DNA of 64,000 nucleotides from Carnegiea gigantea (taxonomy: Eukaryota > Streptophyta > Magnoliopsida > Caryophyllales > Cactaceae). A program made the position numbers and the translations under genes. The stretch spans positions 248,001 through 312,000 of the forward strand of contig JAKOGI010000438.1 in assembly GCA_029747015.1 (NCBI GenBank), written 5' to 3'. The notes below the pieces were generated by a model. That model was not told the origin of the DNA, searched no databases, and saw only the letters and a list, made by a program, of their open reading frames with translations. Shown in pieces: positions 53,580 to 64,000 of this stretch; positions within the stretch are counted from its first letter, which is position 1; the number at the start of each line of letters is the position of its first letter.

Positions 53580-55170
53580 GCATGACGACATATCTCTTAT
53601 TTGATTTTGCGCTAATTAGTGGCATCTCCTATTATAGTACATCTGTATGCATTTTTATACGCTTGATGAGAGCGCAGAGTGTTCGAGTATGTAGCAATCA
53701 TAGAGTTTGGAAGGTTATCTTTATGGATGCCAAGGTATTTCAATTTTCTCAACCATACTGCTTTCCCCATTTATTTAAATTTATTAGTAATATAGTTTCT
53801 TATACATTGGTAGTGTAACGAGATTTTAGGCGTTATTATGGACAAAGAAATCGATAGGTGGATGGTTATTTTGAAAATTGGTCGAGTACATCGCATCTCT
53901 GAATTATTAGTGAGCACTACCACACCTAAGGATAAAGAAATAATGGACAACAACCTGAAGTTGTTCTTCACTCATAAGACTCAATTACTGGATTTGTTTG
54001 ATGAATACAATGCAATCCCATGCACTACCTCCCATCATTTGTTCTTTTTCTTGATGGCTCTGCACATTTACAACCCAATGTGCAAACAGTAGGTAAATAT
54101 AGTGTACTATGATTTTGCGAAGTATTCAACCCCCTATGCATGCTTCTTACTAAATTCGTTATACAAACATCATTGGTTTAGTAGTTGCTATTTCCGAAGA
54201 TGAAATGACACATGCGGGAACCCTCAAACAAGATGTGCTTATTTATGATATGCAGTATGTGCTTCCAACTAATTATACCTTGATCTTTTTCTTGTGTTGT
54301 TCTTAATGTTTAAACGTTCAGTTTTGTAGTAGATACTATTAGTAGATTACTCTTTCTTTTGTAGGCTGAATGCATTGAAACTCACCTTATGGGGAGATTT
54401 TCTTGAAATTGAAGGCGACTATCTTTCCTATATTTTATTTGTTAAAAATGTAATGCTTGCATCTAGGTTATTTGCAAGAGGGTACGAAGGTGCATTTATT
54501 ATTTATCATTTTCAACAATTACATTTGGTATTATATTTTCTCTTCTATTTCACATTGCCTTTGATTGCCATATTAATATATATTGTAATATATTCCTTAG
54601 GAATCACACTCTCTACAACATCTAGAAGCATATTATTGATTAATCCCCCAGTTGAACATACCTTAGAGTTTGAGGGATGGTATATTGAATCCCATATTGT
54701 TGTTCACGTTAATATGTGATCACCAATTATTTTCCAATTTTTAAAAAAATGTATCACTATGTTCAATTGTATTTTATTCATGTGTTAGGTGGGCTGTGAT
54801 GGACATGCTTAACGATACTTACTGTTTATACATCAGAGAAGATTGCGAATCCCTAATTTAGAAAAGTTATTCGTTGCTAGGCGAATCACGCCAACCGAAT
54901 GCTCTCTATTGCATAATGTATCATTTACTTCATAACATAGTACTAGATTCCTTGTGCTACTTTATATATAATCCGTTTTGACAACTATTGACCCAAGTTG
55001 TCTATTGTGTTATAATATATGTGCAATTGCAGGTTTCATATTATCACATCTTTACATACATCGAAAGTATTTTCCCAATTGTTTATGCATCTTGCCCTGA
55101 TTGCCATTGGTGTTCCCGTAATCATATGTTTGACCTTAATATACCGTATTGTGTATCTCTACATCCATAA
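53580..55170 (+). pseudogene. Helitron-type RPA70-like single-strand DNA-binding protein
   Basis: Exon-like blocks of a replication protein A large-subunit homologue: VCSNHRVWKVIFMDAK (about 53690-53735), IIGLVVAISEDEMTHAGTLKQD (about 54170-54235), and LKLTLWGDFLEIEGDYLSY after a TTTTGTAG acceptor (54360-54430). After another acceptor at about 54600, ITLSTTSRSILLINPPVEH (54602-54660) follows, then a C-terminal zinc-ribbon-like CPDC...YC stretch (55090-55150). These are OB-fold B and C features. RPA-like genes downstream of the Rep/helicase gene are well known in plant Helitrons and are thought to bind the displaced strand. Stops occur (for example at 54082), so it is probably dead. Confidence 0.75.
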
Positions 55171-56019
55171 GGTTTAACTTTTCAAAGGTATGCATTTTGT
55201 GGTATTCCTTCAGTATCATTTAACCATTAAATTGTTAAGATGTGCCCAATTATATAATAGATCGTCCGCCTTATTCTTTTCTTTGACCTTTTAGATTTTT
55301 CTTCAAAATGTTACTACCAACGTCTTGATTGGATATGACGCTATGGTGACCTTATTATTGTAGTATTTTCTACTTGGTGTTTATACCTAGGGGTTTAGGT
55401 AAATTAATAAATTTGAATTCCAATATATGCAGCCACAAACTGAGCTTACATTATATACCATATTGAACGGTCACCTAGAAAAGTTATGGGTGTTTGTTGT
55501 GGAGCTACCTCGATTAGGTGAAATCGAACCCTCCATCGATATCATTACATCAGCTGATTGGGAGGAAGAAGTTTTTTTCTCGAGGCATCGTGAGGATAGT
55601 TATTTCTCTAGGTAACAAAAATATAAGCATATACATTTCGTTTTACCTTTGCGTTTGTATGTTCCAAATCTAATTACGATTATTTTTTGTTCTTAATGCA
55701 ACCAGAATAAGAATCGATGTAGCATGGCCCTTGCTCAACTCCCATGCCATCTGCCTTGTTTCATTCTTATTTTCACTATCGTTTAGACTTGAACATGTGG
55801 TTTATTCAATTCAACATTTTGTATTCTCGGAGATTTCTTTTCATATTATGCAGTATGTAATTATTTTATTCAAATTTCATGCTTTTGTCGTGTTTTCACT
55901 ACTTATCCAATATCTTTTGAGTTAGACTGAAATCTTCATGATTTGTTCTTATCAACGTATGGATGTCAACCTAACAATTATTCAATAATACTTTTGAAGT
56001 TCCATTTGCTTATCGAAAA
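55171..56019. other. No gene recognised
   Basis: AT-rich 3' part of the Helitron. A 60-codon open stretch at 55427-55615 (LTLYTILNGHLEKLWVF...) has no recognised family. Confidence 0.4.
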
Positions 56020-56029
56020 GCTTACTTTA

Positions 56030-56054
56030 GGGGTAACGCACAGGACTTAACTAG
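56030..56054 (+). repeat. Helitron 3' terminus, copy 1 (ends CTAG)
   Basis: taggggtaacgcacaggact then taactag. The CTAG end and the preceding short GC-rich element match the Helitron 3' end consensus of a CTRR preceded by a hairpin; the stem is decayed. It aligns closely with 56605-56631. Confidence 0.7.
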
Positions 56055-56407
56055 AGAATATTTTTCTTTTTTAATCAAGCTTAATCAGAAAATTAGTTGG
56101 AGTCATTTAGCCCCTCCTAGAGAGGGGGTTATAGTTATCGTCATACAAATCATGGTTTGAGATATTAATCCTCCCCTAACTCTAGGAGGGGGGTTGAGAT
56201 ATTGTTATCTTCATTAAAGACTTTTAACATAGCATGTTGTGTAGTCTATGGATCAAAATTTCCAATTATTATGCTTGATTCATCTTTATGTCATATGCAT
56301 TAAATAACTGTAGGATGTTATTTCCGAACAGACTATAATAAAAGTAAATGAATGGGGTCCTTTATACCCTTCATAGAGTTAATGTAATAATTAGGTAGTT
56401 AAACTTT

Positions 56408-56462
56408 AATAATAATAATAGCAACAATAGTAGTAGTAGTAGTAATAATAATAATAACAATA
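56408..56462 (+). repeat. (TAA)n/(TAG)n microsatellite
   Basis: A run of taa, then caa, tag and taa triplets between the two Helitron termini. Confidence 0.9.
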
Positions 56463-56604
56463 ATATAAAATTATAGGATGCTGTTTGAAAACATAGCTAA
56501 TTTATAATTTTGGATTAATTTCTTTTTATGTTTAAATCTTTGTTATAATAGACAATTATTCAAGGGTATTCATTAATCACATATATTTATTCAAGTAATT
56601 GATC

Positions 56605-56631
56605 CCGGGGCAACGCGCGGGTCTTTACAAG
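56605..56631 (+). repeat. Helitron 3' terminus, copy 2 (ends CAAG)
   Basis: cccggggcaacgcgcgggtc then tttacaag. A hairpin-like cccg/cggg is followed by a degraded CTRR end. The next base is T, as expected on the 3' side of a Helitron insertion. It is the same family as copy 1 at 56030-56054. The pararetroviral sequence starts directly after it. Confidence 0.75.
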
Positions 56632-56634
56632 TAA

Positions 56635-58240
56635 AAATTCAAAAAGAAATAGGAGAAAAATTAGCTGAAAAATCATCTGAAAAGGCAAAGAAAGAAGAAG
56701 AGGATGGAATATAAGAAGTATAATATTGAAGAATTACATAATATGTTTGGAAAAAGAACAAAAATTCAGAAGAATTGAACAAAATCATGGGCGTGATAGT
56801 TGATAAACGAGATGTATTGCCTGATGATAATGAAGAGACAAATAATGTCCAGTTAGAAGAAGAAATATATCGACAGATAAACCTAATTAAACTAGAGGAT
56901 CTTATGCTGTACCTTAGAAGAAACTAGATAAAAAATATGGTAAAATGATATTTAACGACGAAATCAATGAGATTGGAGAAGAATTTAAAATAGATGAAAC
57001 CGAGTCTAATCTAATTAACAATGTTGTTCCTAAACATATAGAATTTGGTGAACCTTCTAAATTAAATACCCATTTTATGAAACCTAGGTACGTTCCAACA
57101 GGGTGTACAACTAACTTTTCCTTTGAATTTATCCCAAGGAAAACCATGACCTTTCAAGGAATTGATATTACCCCAATTGGCCACACCTGATACATCTTAA
57201 ACATCGATAGAGTTAGTAATAGAGAAGAAATACTTGTGGATGGGAAAAGAGGTATGAATAGTATCCGAAACTTAAATACTCCATGAACTACTGGAAATTT
57301 CCTAAACTATATCAAATATAGTTTTTCTAGTAGTATAGCTGACTGGTATGATTCATTAAATAAGGATGGTAACAACGCATTAAGAATGATAGAAATGATA
57401 TCAAACACCAGTTGTAATGTTCAAAAATTTATGTAAGGAAATCGAAACTGAGGTTATCAGAGCTAAGCTTGATTCCAAAGAAAAAGCTATAGAATGGCAA
57501 AGAAAAATTAATACCACAGAACTTTGGGATATGAGATGTCTGAAAAATGATATTACTGAATTTAGTCAATATTATACAAAATTAGGCATAATGAAACCAA
57601 CTTTGGTATATTCTACGATAAATTATCATATCCGATTAGTTATATAATCAATGAAAAATATAATGCATGGCTTAAGAAAGTAGATGTCATTGATACCCTT
57701 AGTACAAGAATTTCTTGTTCAAGAAAATAGGTCAATGATCAATGTTTTAATCTCTAGAAGTAAATGAAAATGAAGAAACAATTTCTAACATATTGGGATA
57801 ATCCTCACCAATGGGGAGAAGAACCTGAAAGTAGAAGAAAAAGAAAATTTTGTAAGAAAAAGAGCTTCAATAAGCAAAGAGAAGAGAAATATAAAAGAAA
57901 ATATTATAGCAAACCAAGTCCTAAAAAAGGAAGATTTTTTAGAAAACCCTCTCATTGTCTTGCTAGGAAAACAATTGTAGGTGTTGGGCATGCGAAGAAG
58001 TAACCATTATACAAACGAATGCAAAAATAGGAAGCATAACAAGCTTATTGAAACTTTGGGTAGTCTGGATTATTTTGAGCTTAGCAAGGAAAAAATACTA
58101 GATCTAGCCTTGAAAAACAATAAGGGAATTGTTGAGATTATACTAGAAACTAGTCGTATGATGAAGAGTAGTTCAATTAGTCTGGGTGATCTTCAAGAAG
58201 AACAATTTATGATAGATGATGAAAATGAAGATGTCAAATG
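56635..58240 (+). pseudogene. Endogenous pararetrovirus, coat-protein-like region
   Basis: Broken frames carry a lysine/glutamate-rich stretch (56640-56880), blocks with capsid-like features (56945-57650), and a very basic tract at 57830-57950. A cysteine-histidine zinc knuckle follows at about 57975-58022, with its two halves in different frames because of a frameshift. This order is typical of the coat-protein region of Caulimoviridae. Stops are frequent (for example at 57188, 57643 and 58001). The coat role is inferred from the basic tract plus knuckle. Confidence 0.7.
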
Positions 58241-58439
58241 AGATTGAGTCCTTCCTATAATTCAAAAAGACATGATCTATAAAAAATACATCTTTCAATT
58301 GAAGAGTAAGTACGTCTGCAAAATGATGGAAGGAGATCTGGAAATAAAAGACTGTAAGTATGATGTGGGAGAAGTTAATCATATTAATTGAGAAAATATC
58401 CTTAAGTATAACAAAGATAGAAAGTATATGCACCTATGT

Positions 58440-58860
58440 TGGAAGCGTCTAAGTTCAAATTTCTCCATTACAATATTATGGCAAAGATATTGACCTTTAT
58501 GCTCTGCTCTGTGATATCAGACATACCGAATATAATAATCAAATTATCACAGGAGTTAAGACTAATTTGTGTAATGGATAAGTAGGATTCAATTATCGAC
58601 CTAGATATTATGTGACTCTGAAAGATGAATTTGCTAAAAACTTCCTATCCCTTAAGATAAAAACAGTTGGGATAGATACGAACAGAGAAGATTATCCACT
58701 GAGGATATTTTGGAAAATAATATACAAATTATATAGTACAATGCTAGAGGGAGAAAATTTTAAAAGTTCTACTCCTATGCAAACAAGTCAAAGGATAAAG
58801 TCCAACCCGCAGGAGATAAAAATTAATAGGTCATGGATATTTAACTGTGCCAATACTTAA
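58440..58860 (+). pseudogene. Endogenous pararetrovirus, movement-protein-like region
   Basis: A readable stretch of about 83 residues (58612-58860), with an upstream piece in another frame, has the alternating beta-strand character and spacing of the 30K-type movement proteins of Caulimoviridae, which let virus pass between plant cells. The resemblance is judged by eye only. Stops lie just upstream (58579-58581) and at the end. It appears to lie after the coat-like region rather than before it. Confidence 0.45.
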
Positions 58861-59099
58861 AATATCAATAAGATGAACGTAATAAAAATAGATGAAAGTG
58901 GTAAAATTACCGTTAAATCTCAATTATTAAGAAGCAAGAGTGCAAGATCAAAATGGGGGAAAGGGTCTTCATTAGCTAAAGAAGAGCCTAAAGAAGATGA
59001 TACAATTCGTATGCCTAGTTAAATGAGTAGAATGAGTTTTGAATCCACAAGACACAGTTTAAACCGAAGTATGAGTTGAGATAGAAAAGTCATTGGGTA

Positions 59100-59520
59100 C
59101 AACACATGAACTATTAGTGAGCTAATTTATGAGGATGAGTTACTCAAAAGTATGACTATGGATATATGTTATGAAGTCACCAACACAAATCCTGATAGTA
59201 TTCATATCCCAATAAATGTATGCTTGGAGGAATATAGCAAATATGAATTGTGTGCCTACATAGATAATTGTTGTTTTATATATTCTTAAAAAAACTTTAT
59301 TTTTAGAATTTATGTGGAAGAAAGCCAAGAATCCTTTGTAAGTAAGAATAGCTAACAATAGCGTAATGAGCCACAATGAGGCCATAGAAGAGTTATCAAT
59401 AAAAATAGGAGGAGTCCAATGCATTATATCAATTCTATGGACTACTGATCAACCCTCCCATGATATGATCATTAGAAATAATTTTCAGAGACTATATTTT
59501 TCATACACACAGACCATAAA
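59100..59520 (+). pseudogene. Endogenous pararetrovirus, aspartic protease region
   Basis: Upstream of the reverse transcriptase, the frame includes a hydrophobic stretch leading to an Asp at 59263-59265, the position of the protease active site. The residues after the Asp are Asn-Cys instead of the usual Ser/Thr-Gly, so the site is destroyed. A stop follows within 30 bases and further frameshifts come after. Confidence 0.6.
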
Positions 59521-59749
59521 CTAAATAATATTCACAATAAATGGTCACTCAGTCCCTATTGGTAAGTTAAACAAAGCTTACACTCATCAGAAGATTGAGT
59601 TCACGCGTAGCTAGCACGGTGAAAGGTAATATCTGCACAACATGATATAGCACCAACAATCTCAATACTTGAGTTATCTATTACAGAGCAGATTGTTGAA
59701 CAATAAGAATAATCATGCAAAGAACTGTACTGTAATAATCCTCTAAAAT

Positions 59750-60650
59750 TTTGGGATAAAGATAAGACATTTGCAAAGATTACTTTGTTAAATCCCAACA
59801 CTATTATTTGAGTCAAACAAATTGTGTATGCACACCAGGATATCCAAGAATTTGATAAACAGATCAAAGAACTTGTGGATAAAGGATTAATTAGAAATAA
59901 CAAGAGTTCTCACACCAGTTCCGCTTTCATGGTAAGAAATAATACTGAAGAAAAAGAGAAAAAGTAAAAATGATAATTAATTAAGAAAAGATTAATGATA
60001 ATATTGTCTTTGATGGTTATTATATTCCTAACAAAATGATCCTTTTCAGTAGAATTCAATGAGCCTCTTGGTTCTTGAAAATGGATTTCAAAAGTGGATA
60101 CTGACAGATAAAAATGGATGAGGAAAACATTCATTTAATTGCATGCAGTAGCCCTTAAGGACATTATGAGTTGATAGTAATGTCATTTGGTCCAAAAAAT
60201 GCACCTCAAATATTCCAAAGAAGAATGAATAAGATCTTTAAAGATCTCAATCACTGCAGTCTAGTTTACATTGATGATATCCTTACCTTTTTCAAACCAT
60301 AGAACAACACAAAGATGATGTCTTGGTTGTCACTCAAATATGTATTGATCATGGTGTTATTCTTGGTAAGAATAAGTACATTTATACCGAACAAGAAATC
60401 AAGTTTTTAGGTCTAGAGATAAATGTTAGACAAATCATCTTACAAAAGCCTGTTCTAGAAAAAAAATAGAAAATTTCCTTGTAAAGATTGAAGATAGGAA
60501 GCCATTAGAAAGGTTTCTTAGATGCCTAACCTATACTTCAGATTTCATTAAAGATCTAGCTAAATTGAGAAAACCATTGCGGCAAAAACTCAAGAACAAT
60601 GTAAGTTTCATACACCACTAGCGATTCAAAAATTGTTTAAAACTTCAAAA
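59750..60650 (+). pseudogene. Endogenous pararetrovirus, reverse transcriptase
   Basis: The reverse-transcriptase domain of a Caulimoviridae-type polyprotein in several frames. The catalytic YIDD box is intact at 60267-60278. Conserved blocks lie before it (59760-59960 and 60010-60230) and the connection region after it (60370-60640). At least four stops or frameshifts are visible (near 59965, 60060, 60160 and 60300). It once copied pregenomic RNA into DNA; it cannot do so now. Confidence 0.9.
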
Positions 60651-60714
60651 AGATGCGTAAAAATGTTCATATTCTTAATTTGCCTAATGAAGGGGATGAT
60701 TTAATTCTTGAGAC

Positions 60715-61528
60715 TAGGGATGGCAAAAGGTTGGGGAAAACCTGCCCCCGCCGGGGCCTCGCTCCGAAGTAGGGAAAAATCCCTGTCCCCAACGGGAATG
60801 GGGACGGGGACAGGGCGAAAAATTTATCCCCGCGCGGGGATGGGGACGGGGACGGGGACATAGTCCACCCCGTCCCCGTCCCCGCTTCCCCATCGGGGAT
60901 TTATCCCCGTTCCTATCCCCGTCCCCGATACCCCGATTGGGGAAAAATCCCCATCCCCATCTCCATCCCCGTCCCCACTATTAACTAAAATTATAGTCAT
61001 TGTTGTATTTCGTGGTGAAGGATTATTGAACTTTGGTTGTGTTTTAGGCTTTTAGTTTTTGAATTATGGTTATATTTGACTTACTTAGACTTTGGTTGAA
61101 TTGTTTTGTGTAATTTGTGCATTGTTAGACTTATGTTGCATAACTTGTTAAACTTTAATTTGGTTTGGAATTTGGATTGTAAAATTTGATGAATTTTATT
61201 ATACTTATATTGCATGGAGTTTAGAAGAGCTTGTTGTACAGTTAATTGGGCTAGGGAGTAGGGTATAGGAATGATAAATTGAGTTTTCATCCCGAAGTTG
61301 TAATATAGCTATTACAAGGGAGGAAAAAACAGCGGGGAAAAATCCCCGTCCGGGCCCCGTCGGGGATTAAATCCCCGCTGGGGATGGGGATGGGGATGGA
61401 GGGGAATTCTTTCCCCCACTACGGGGAACGGGGCGGGGACGGGGAGCGGGGATCCTAGCGGGGGCGGGGACGGGGACGGGGACGGAGAATATGCCCCCCA
61501 TCCCCGACCCGCCCCGTTGCCATTCCTA
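60715..61528 (+). mobile_element. hAT element inside the pararetrovirus, 814 bp
   Basis: It starts tagggatggcaa and ends in the inverse of taggaatggcaa. It is flanked by 8-bp copies cttgagac (60707-60714) and cttgaaac (61529-61536), 7 of 8 matching, as expected for hAT. Both ends are packed with short GC-rich ggggacgggg / ccccgtcccc repeats in opposite orientation, and the middle (60980-61300) is AT-rich. No transposase. The viral frame is interrupted between the reverse transcriptase and RNase H and resumes at 61529. Confidence 0.9.
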
Positions 61529-61870
61529 CTTGAAACAGATGTGAGCAACGAGCACTGGAGTGCAGGACTCCAAACCAAAGAAGGAGAAAAACTCTGCAAA
61601 TACTGCAATAGAAGTTTTAATGAAGTATAGTGCAACTATCCCACAATGAAAAAAGAAATCCTTGCAATAATAAGGAGAATTGAAATGTTTTTAATCTTTT
61701 TAGTCCCAAAACCTTTTCTTATTTGAACTGATTACAAAGGGATACTTGGTTTTGTGCAAAAGAATTTATTAAATACACATGCGCAAGGGCGATTCTTGCA
61801 TTGACAATTAAAGACATATACAGGAATCGAAGAATTTTCTGGCAGATAGTTTAACTCGTAAACTTGTCAA
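61529..61870 (+). pseudogene. Endogenous pararetrovirus, RNase H region
   Basis: It continues directly after the hAT element with the RNase H fold of the viral polyprotein: a conserved Asp just after the insertion, a Glu-containing strand near 61650, and a C-terminal segment near 61840. Frames are broken by stops (61628-61630) and shifts. Normally it degrades the RNA of RNA-DNA hybrids. Confidence 0.75.
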
Positions 61871-62822
61871 TTGTGATCATCAGAGCAGAACTTATGTCGG
61901 AAAGGAGGAGATTCAAAATGAACTGTTATTGCTATTAGAATGGGTTTCTCCTTTTGGTAGAATTCTTATGGATATTTTAGAATTTCATACAAAAAGTAGG
62001 TCAGGCTTTGGTCTGCTATCTTTTGCCTACCTGATAGTGCAAAGATTTAGCCTTTTAGAGTTACAAATGAATTACCTACGGTGTCCTTATGATATTTAAG
62101 AAAAAATAAGTTCCTATGTTTAAGAAAAATAGTTCAATGAATGGTATGTAGTCTGCATCAACTATTATCATAATTATTCTTATGATATTTGGGAGTCATG
62201 GAGCACTACGATCTTCTTTCCTGATAAATTTAGAGTTGGTGGTGTTAGTCCCTCAGCAAACTCAATCTCTCCGGATGACCCCATCACGAAAGCCTGGGAA
62301 TCTTGAATGGTAGTTTACTTCATGAAAATCCCAGATTTGGAGTTCCCATTCTTCTCAAGACTAACTAAGTTTCAACAATACATGTTTAAAAGGATCTATT
62401 AGATTTTCACATCTCCTAATGACCCAACAAAAATTTCATATAATAGAACACGTATGTAGAAGTACATTACGCAATAACTGAGTATGAAAATAGAAAAGCC
62501 AAACCATCCTATTATCTTATTCAATTAGTTGATTTAGACGATCCCAATGATCAACAATAAGAATGGTTTCTAGAACGACAAAAATTAATTAGTGATTATG
62601 CTTTAGCAAGAGCTATCGATTTTTATAACATTTATCATCAAATGTGGGCATTAATTGAACAAGGAAGAACATTAATGCATTAGGGAACACAGCTTTCATC
62701 TATCATAATGATTTCAGTAAATATATGAAAGTATAAGGAAGATTTTGATGATTATCTGGATAATGATGGACTGGAAGATATTATTGGAGATGAAGGCATG
62801 CAGAATCTCAATATGGACAACT
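61871..62822 (+). pseudogene. Endogenous pararetrovirus, 3' coding region
   Basis: Open stretches interrupted by stops, including an acidic C-terminal part (about 62480-62822) with aromatic-rich and Asp-rich segments. Position after RNase H and before the viral regulatory region suggests a 3' viral reading frame, but the function is unknown. Confidence 0.5.
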
Positions 62823-63160
62823 AGTCTTATCATCATTAAAGGATCTAAAAAGCTGTTGCACCATTATTGTACTATTTGGTCAAGTGATAAGTCAGTAAAA
62901 TAATACAGTCCATTGTAGTCAAGTAAAAATATCAGTGTATGTTCTGTAGCCATAAGGGCATCTTATATAGTCCATCTCCTCTATGAAAGGAGAGATTGAG
63001 TGCTGAAGAGTGGACACGATCATTTGAGGATAACTAGCAAAAGACAAGTCAGGATTCTCCATTTCTCTATAAGCAAGTATCTCTAATGATCTTAGTAGAT
63101 TAAGTCCCTCTTCAATCTTTCCATTGTAATATTTCCACTTTCAAGTTTTTAATAAAAGAA
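62823..63160 (+). promoter_or_regulatory. Putative pararetroviral promoter and poly(A) signal
   Basis: TATATAG at 62964-62970 and AATAAA at 63151-63156, about 185 bp apart. In Caulimoviridae the pregenomic-RNA promoter lies just upstream of a leader poly(A) signal at this sort of distance, giving a terminally redundant transcript. Here the arrangement follows the 3' coding region, as expected. The assignment rests on spacing and position. Confidence 0.5.
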
Positions 63161-64000
63161 GCTTCCTAGTAGGGAACATTATTCAATCAAACATATGTCT
63201 TAAATATTATGATTTCTTGATTAAAGTCTCACTATCCTTAAAACGTAGAAAACTTGATTAGTGATTGCGCTCCGATGCAGGAAACGAAACGAATATGTGT
63301 TGTGCTTGATCTAAGTAAGGTGTGGGTGAGATTAGCAATATCTGTAAACTAGAAGTTAGAGGAACGCCAGCGTCCAACACCGACTAAATCAGCGCCCAAC
63401 GCCGACTAAGTTCAGGTAATGGTTGAAACTCTCTAATTAAGCTTTAATTATTTTGCTAAGTATGGTGGACCTCTAATCACGAAAAATATAATATTTATGA
63501 TAAAAGTAGTAGATTGTGATAACTAATACTATTAAAGTCATTATAAGAAGTCCAAACATTAACATAAGCTTAGCTTTCTAAAAAAGCCCAAAAGTTTGAG
63601 TATTTGTACTTTGAACCCTATTTGGCCAAAAAATAGAAAGTTCAAAAAGTTGTGGGTCGAATTTGAAAGAAACAAACTCCTAAAAATAACTAATTTGTAA
63701 AATATTAACCCTTGCAAATAGTTTATCTAAAATGGTAGGTACTGCAAAATATACTCCAAAAGTTATCTCTTAAAAATTATTTTCATAAATTCTATGATAC
63801 CCTAGAGTTGCAAATTATACAAATTTACATAAAATGAATTGTTGATTTGGACATTTTCCAACCTATCTTACATTTGTTATAAAGTATACACACATTGCAA
63901 AAGTGTCTTTACATATAATCAAAATATCAGTAAAGAGGCTTTTTCAGTTTTCAAGCCAGACCCAAACATATAATAGGCCACCATCTAATATCACCACGTA
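63161..64000. other. No gene seen; possible viral leader
   Basis: If the promoter assignment is right, the first part could be pararetroviral leader. No tRNA primer-binding site or coding region is visible. A short near-repeat (gcgtccaacaccgactaaat / gcgcccaacgccgactaagt) lies at about 63370-63410. Confidence 0.35.

Noticed and set aside
60667..61635. Minus-strand Pro/Ser-rich open frames
   Set aside because: Low-complexity translation of the ccccgtcccc repeats inside the hAT element.

Overview
This is a window of plant nuclear DNA, almost certainly an angiosperm and probably a eudicot. It is AT-rich and full of introns. It carries Ty3/gypsy, Ty1/copia, LINE, PIF/Harbinger, Mutator-like, hAT and Helitron sequences plus an endogenous plant pararetrovirus. 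Two ordinary host genes can be read, both on the minus strand. The vacuolar H+-ATPase catalytic subunit A (VHA-A, 23456-31636) has 20 exons that join in frame into a 621-residue protein. The first two exons of a BAP31-like ER membrane protein gene lie at 14877-15227; its last exon is not in the window.

Layout. 1-2587 is a decayed gypsy gag-protease. About 2600-13755 is a dead LINE carrying two later DNA-transposon insertions that can be placed to the base. The first is a 5.7-kb PIF/Harbinger element (4069-9800, target duplication TAT) with an apparently intact transposase. The second is an 855-bp Mutator-like element (11764-12618, 9-bp target duplication). Removing either one with one duplication copy rejoins the LINE reading frame. 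13756-15227 holds the 5' part of the BAP31-like gene. 15578-17123 holds two MITE copies, one with a nested MITE. 17488-20498 is a solo LTR. 20676-22748 holds two inverted-repeat elements, the first built on four 176-bp tandem units. VHA-A follows, with a hAT element and a 77-bp tandem repeat in its introns and an (AT)24 tract in its promoter. 33281-34693 is a hAT inside a hAT. 36790-40500 is a minus-strand Athila-like gypsy remnant. 41699-43523 is a copia-type LTR plus primer-binding site.

45715-46760 is a three-copy ~349-bp tandem array. 47404-47713 is a single pyruvate decarboxylase exon with no partner exons. 48900-56631 is a decayed autonomous Helitron (Rep, PIF1-like helicase, RPA-like gene) with two copies of the same 3' terminus. 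56635-63160 is a decayed Caulimoviridae-type pararetrovirus interrupted by an 814-bp hAT element (60715-61528).

Only VHA-A, the BAP31-like gene and the PIF transposase look potentially functional. The rest is a record of nested insertions whose relative order can be read directly. No wholly new coding system was recognised. The least explained pieces are the 176-bp-repeat element, the 349-bp array, the PIF element with same-direction subterminal repeats, and the recurrent T-run/G-run tracts.
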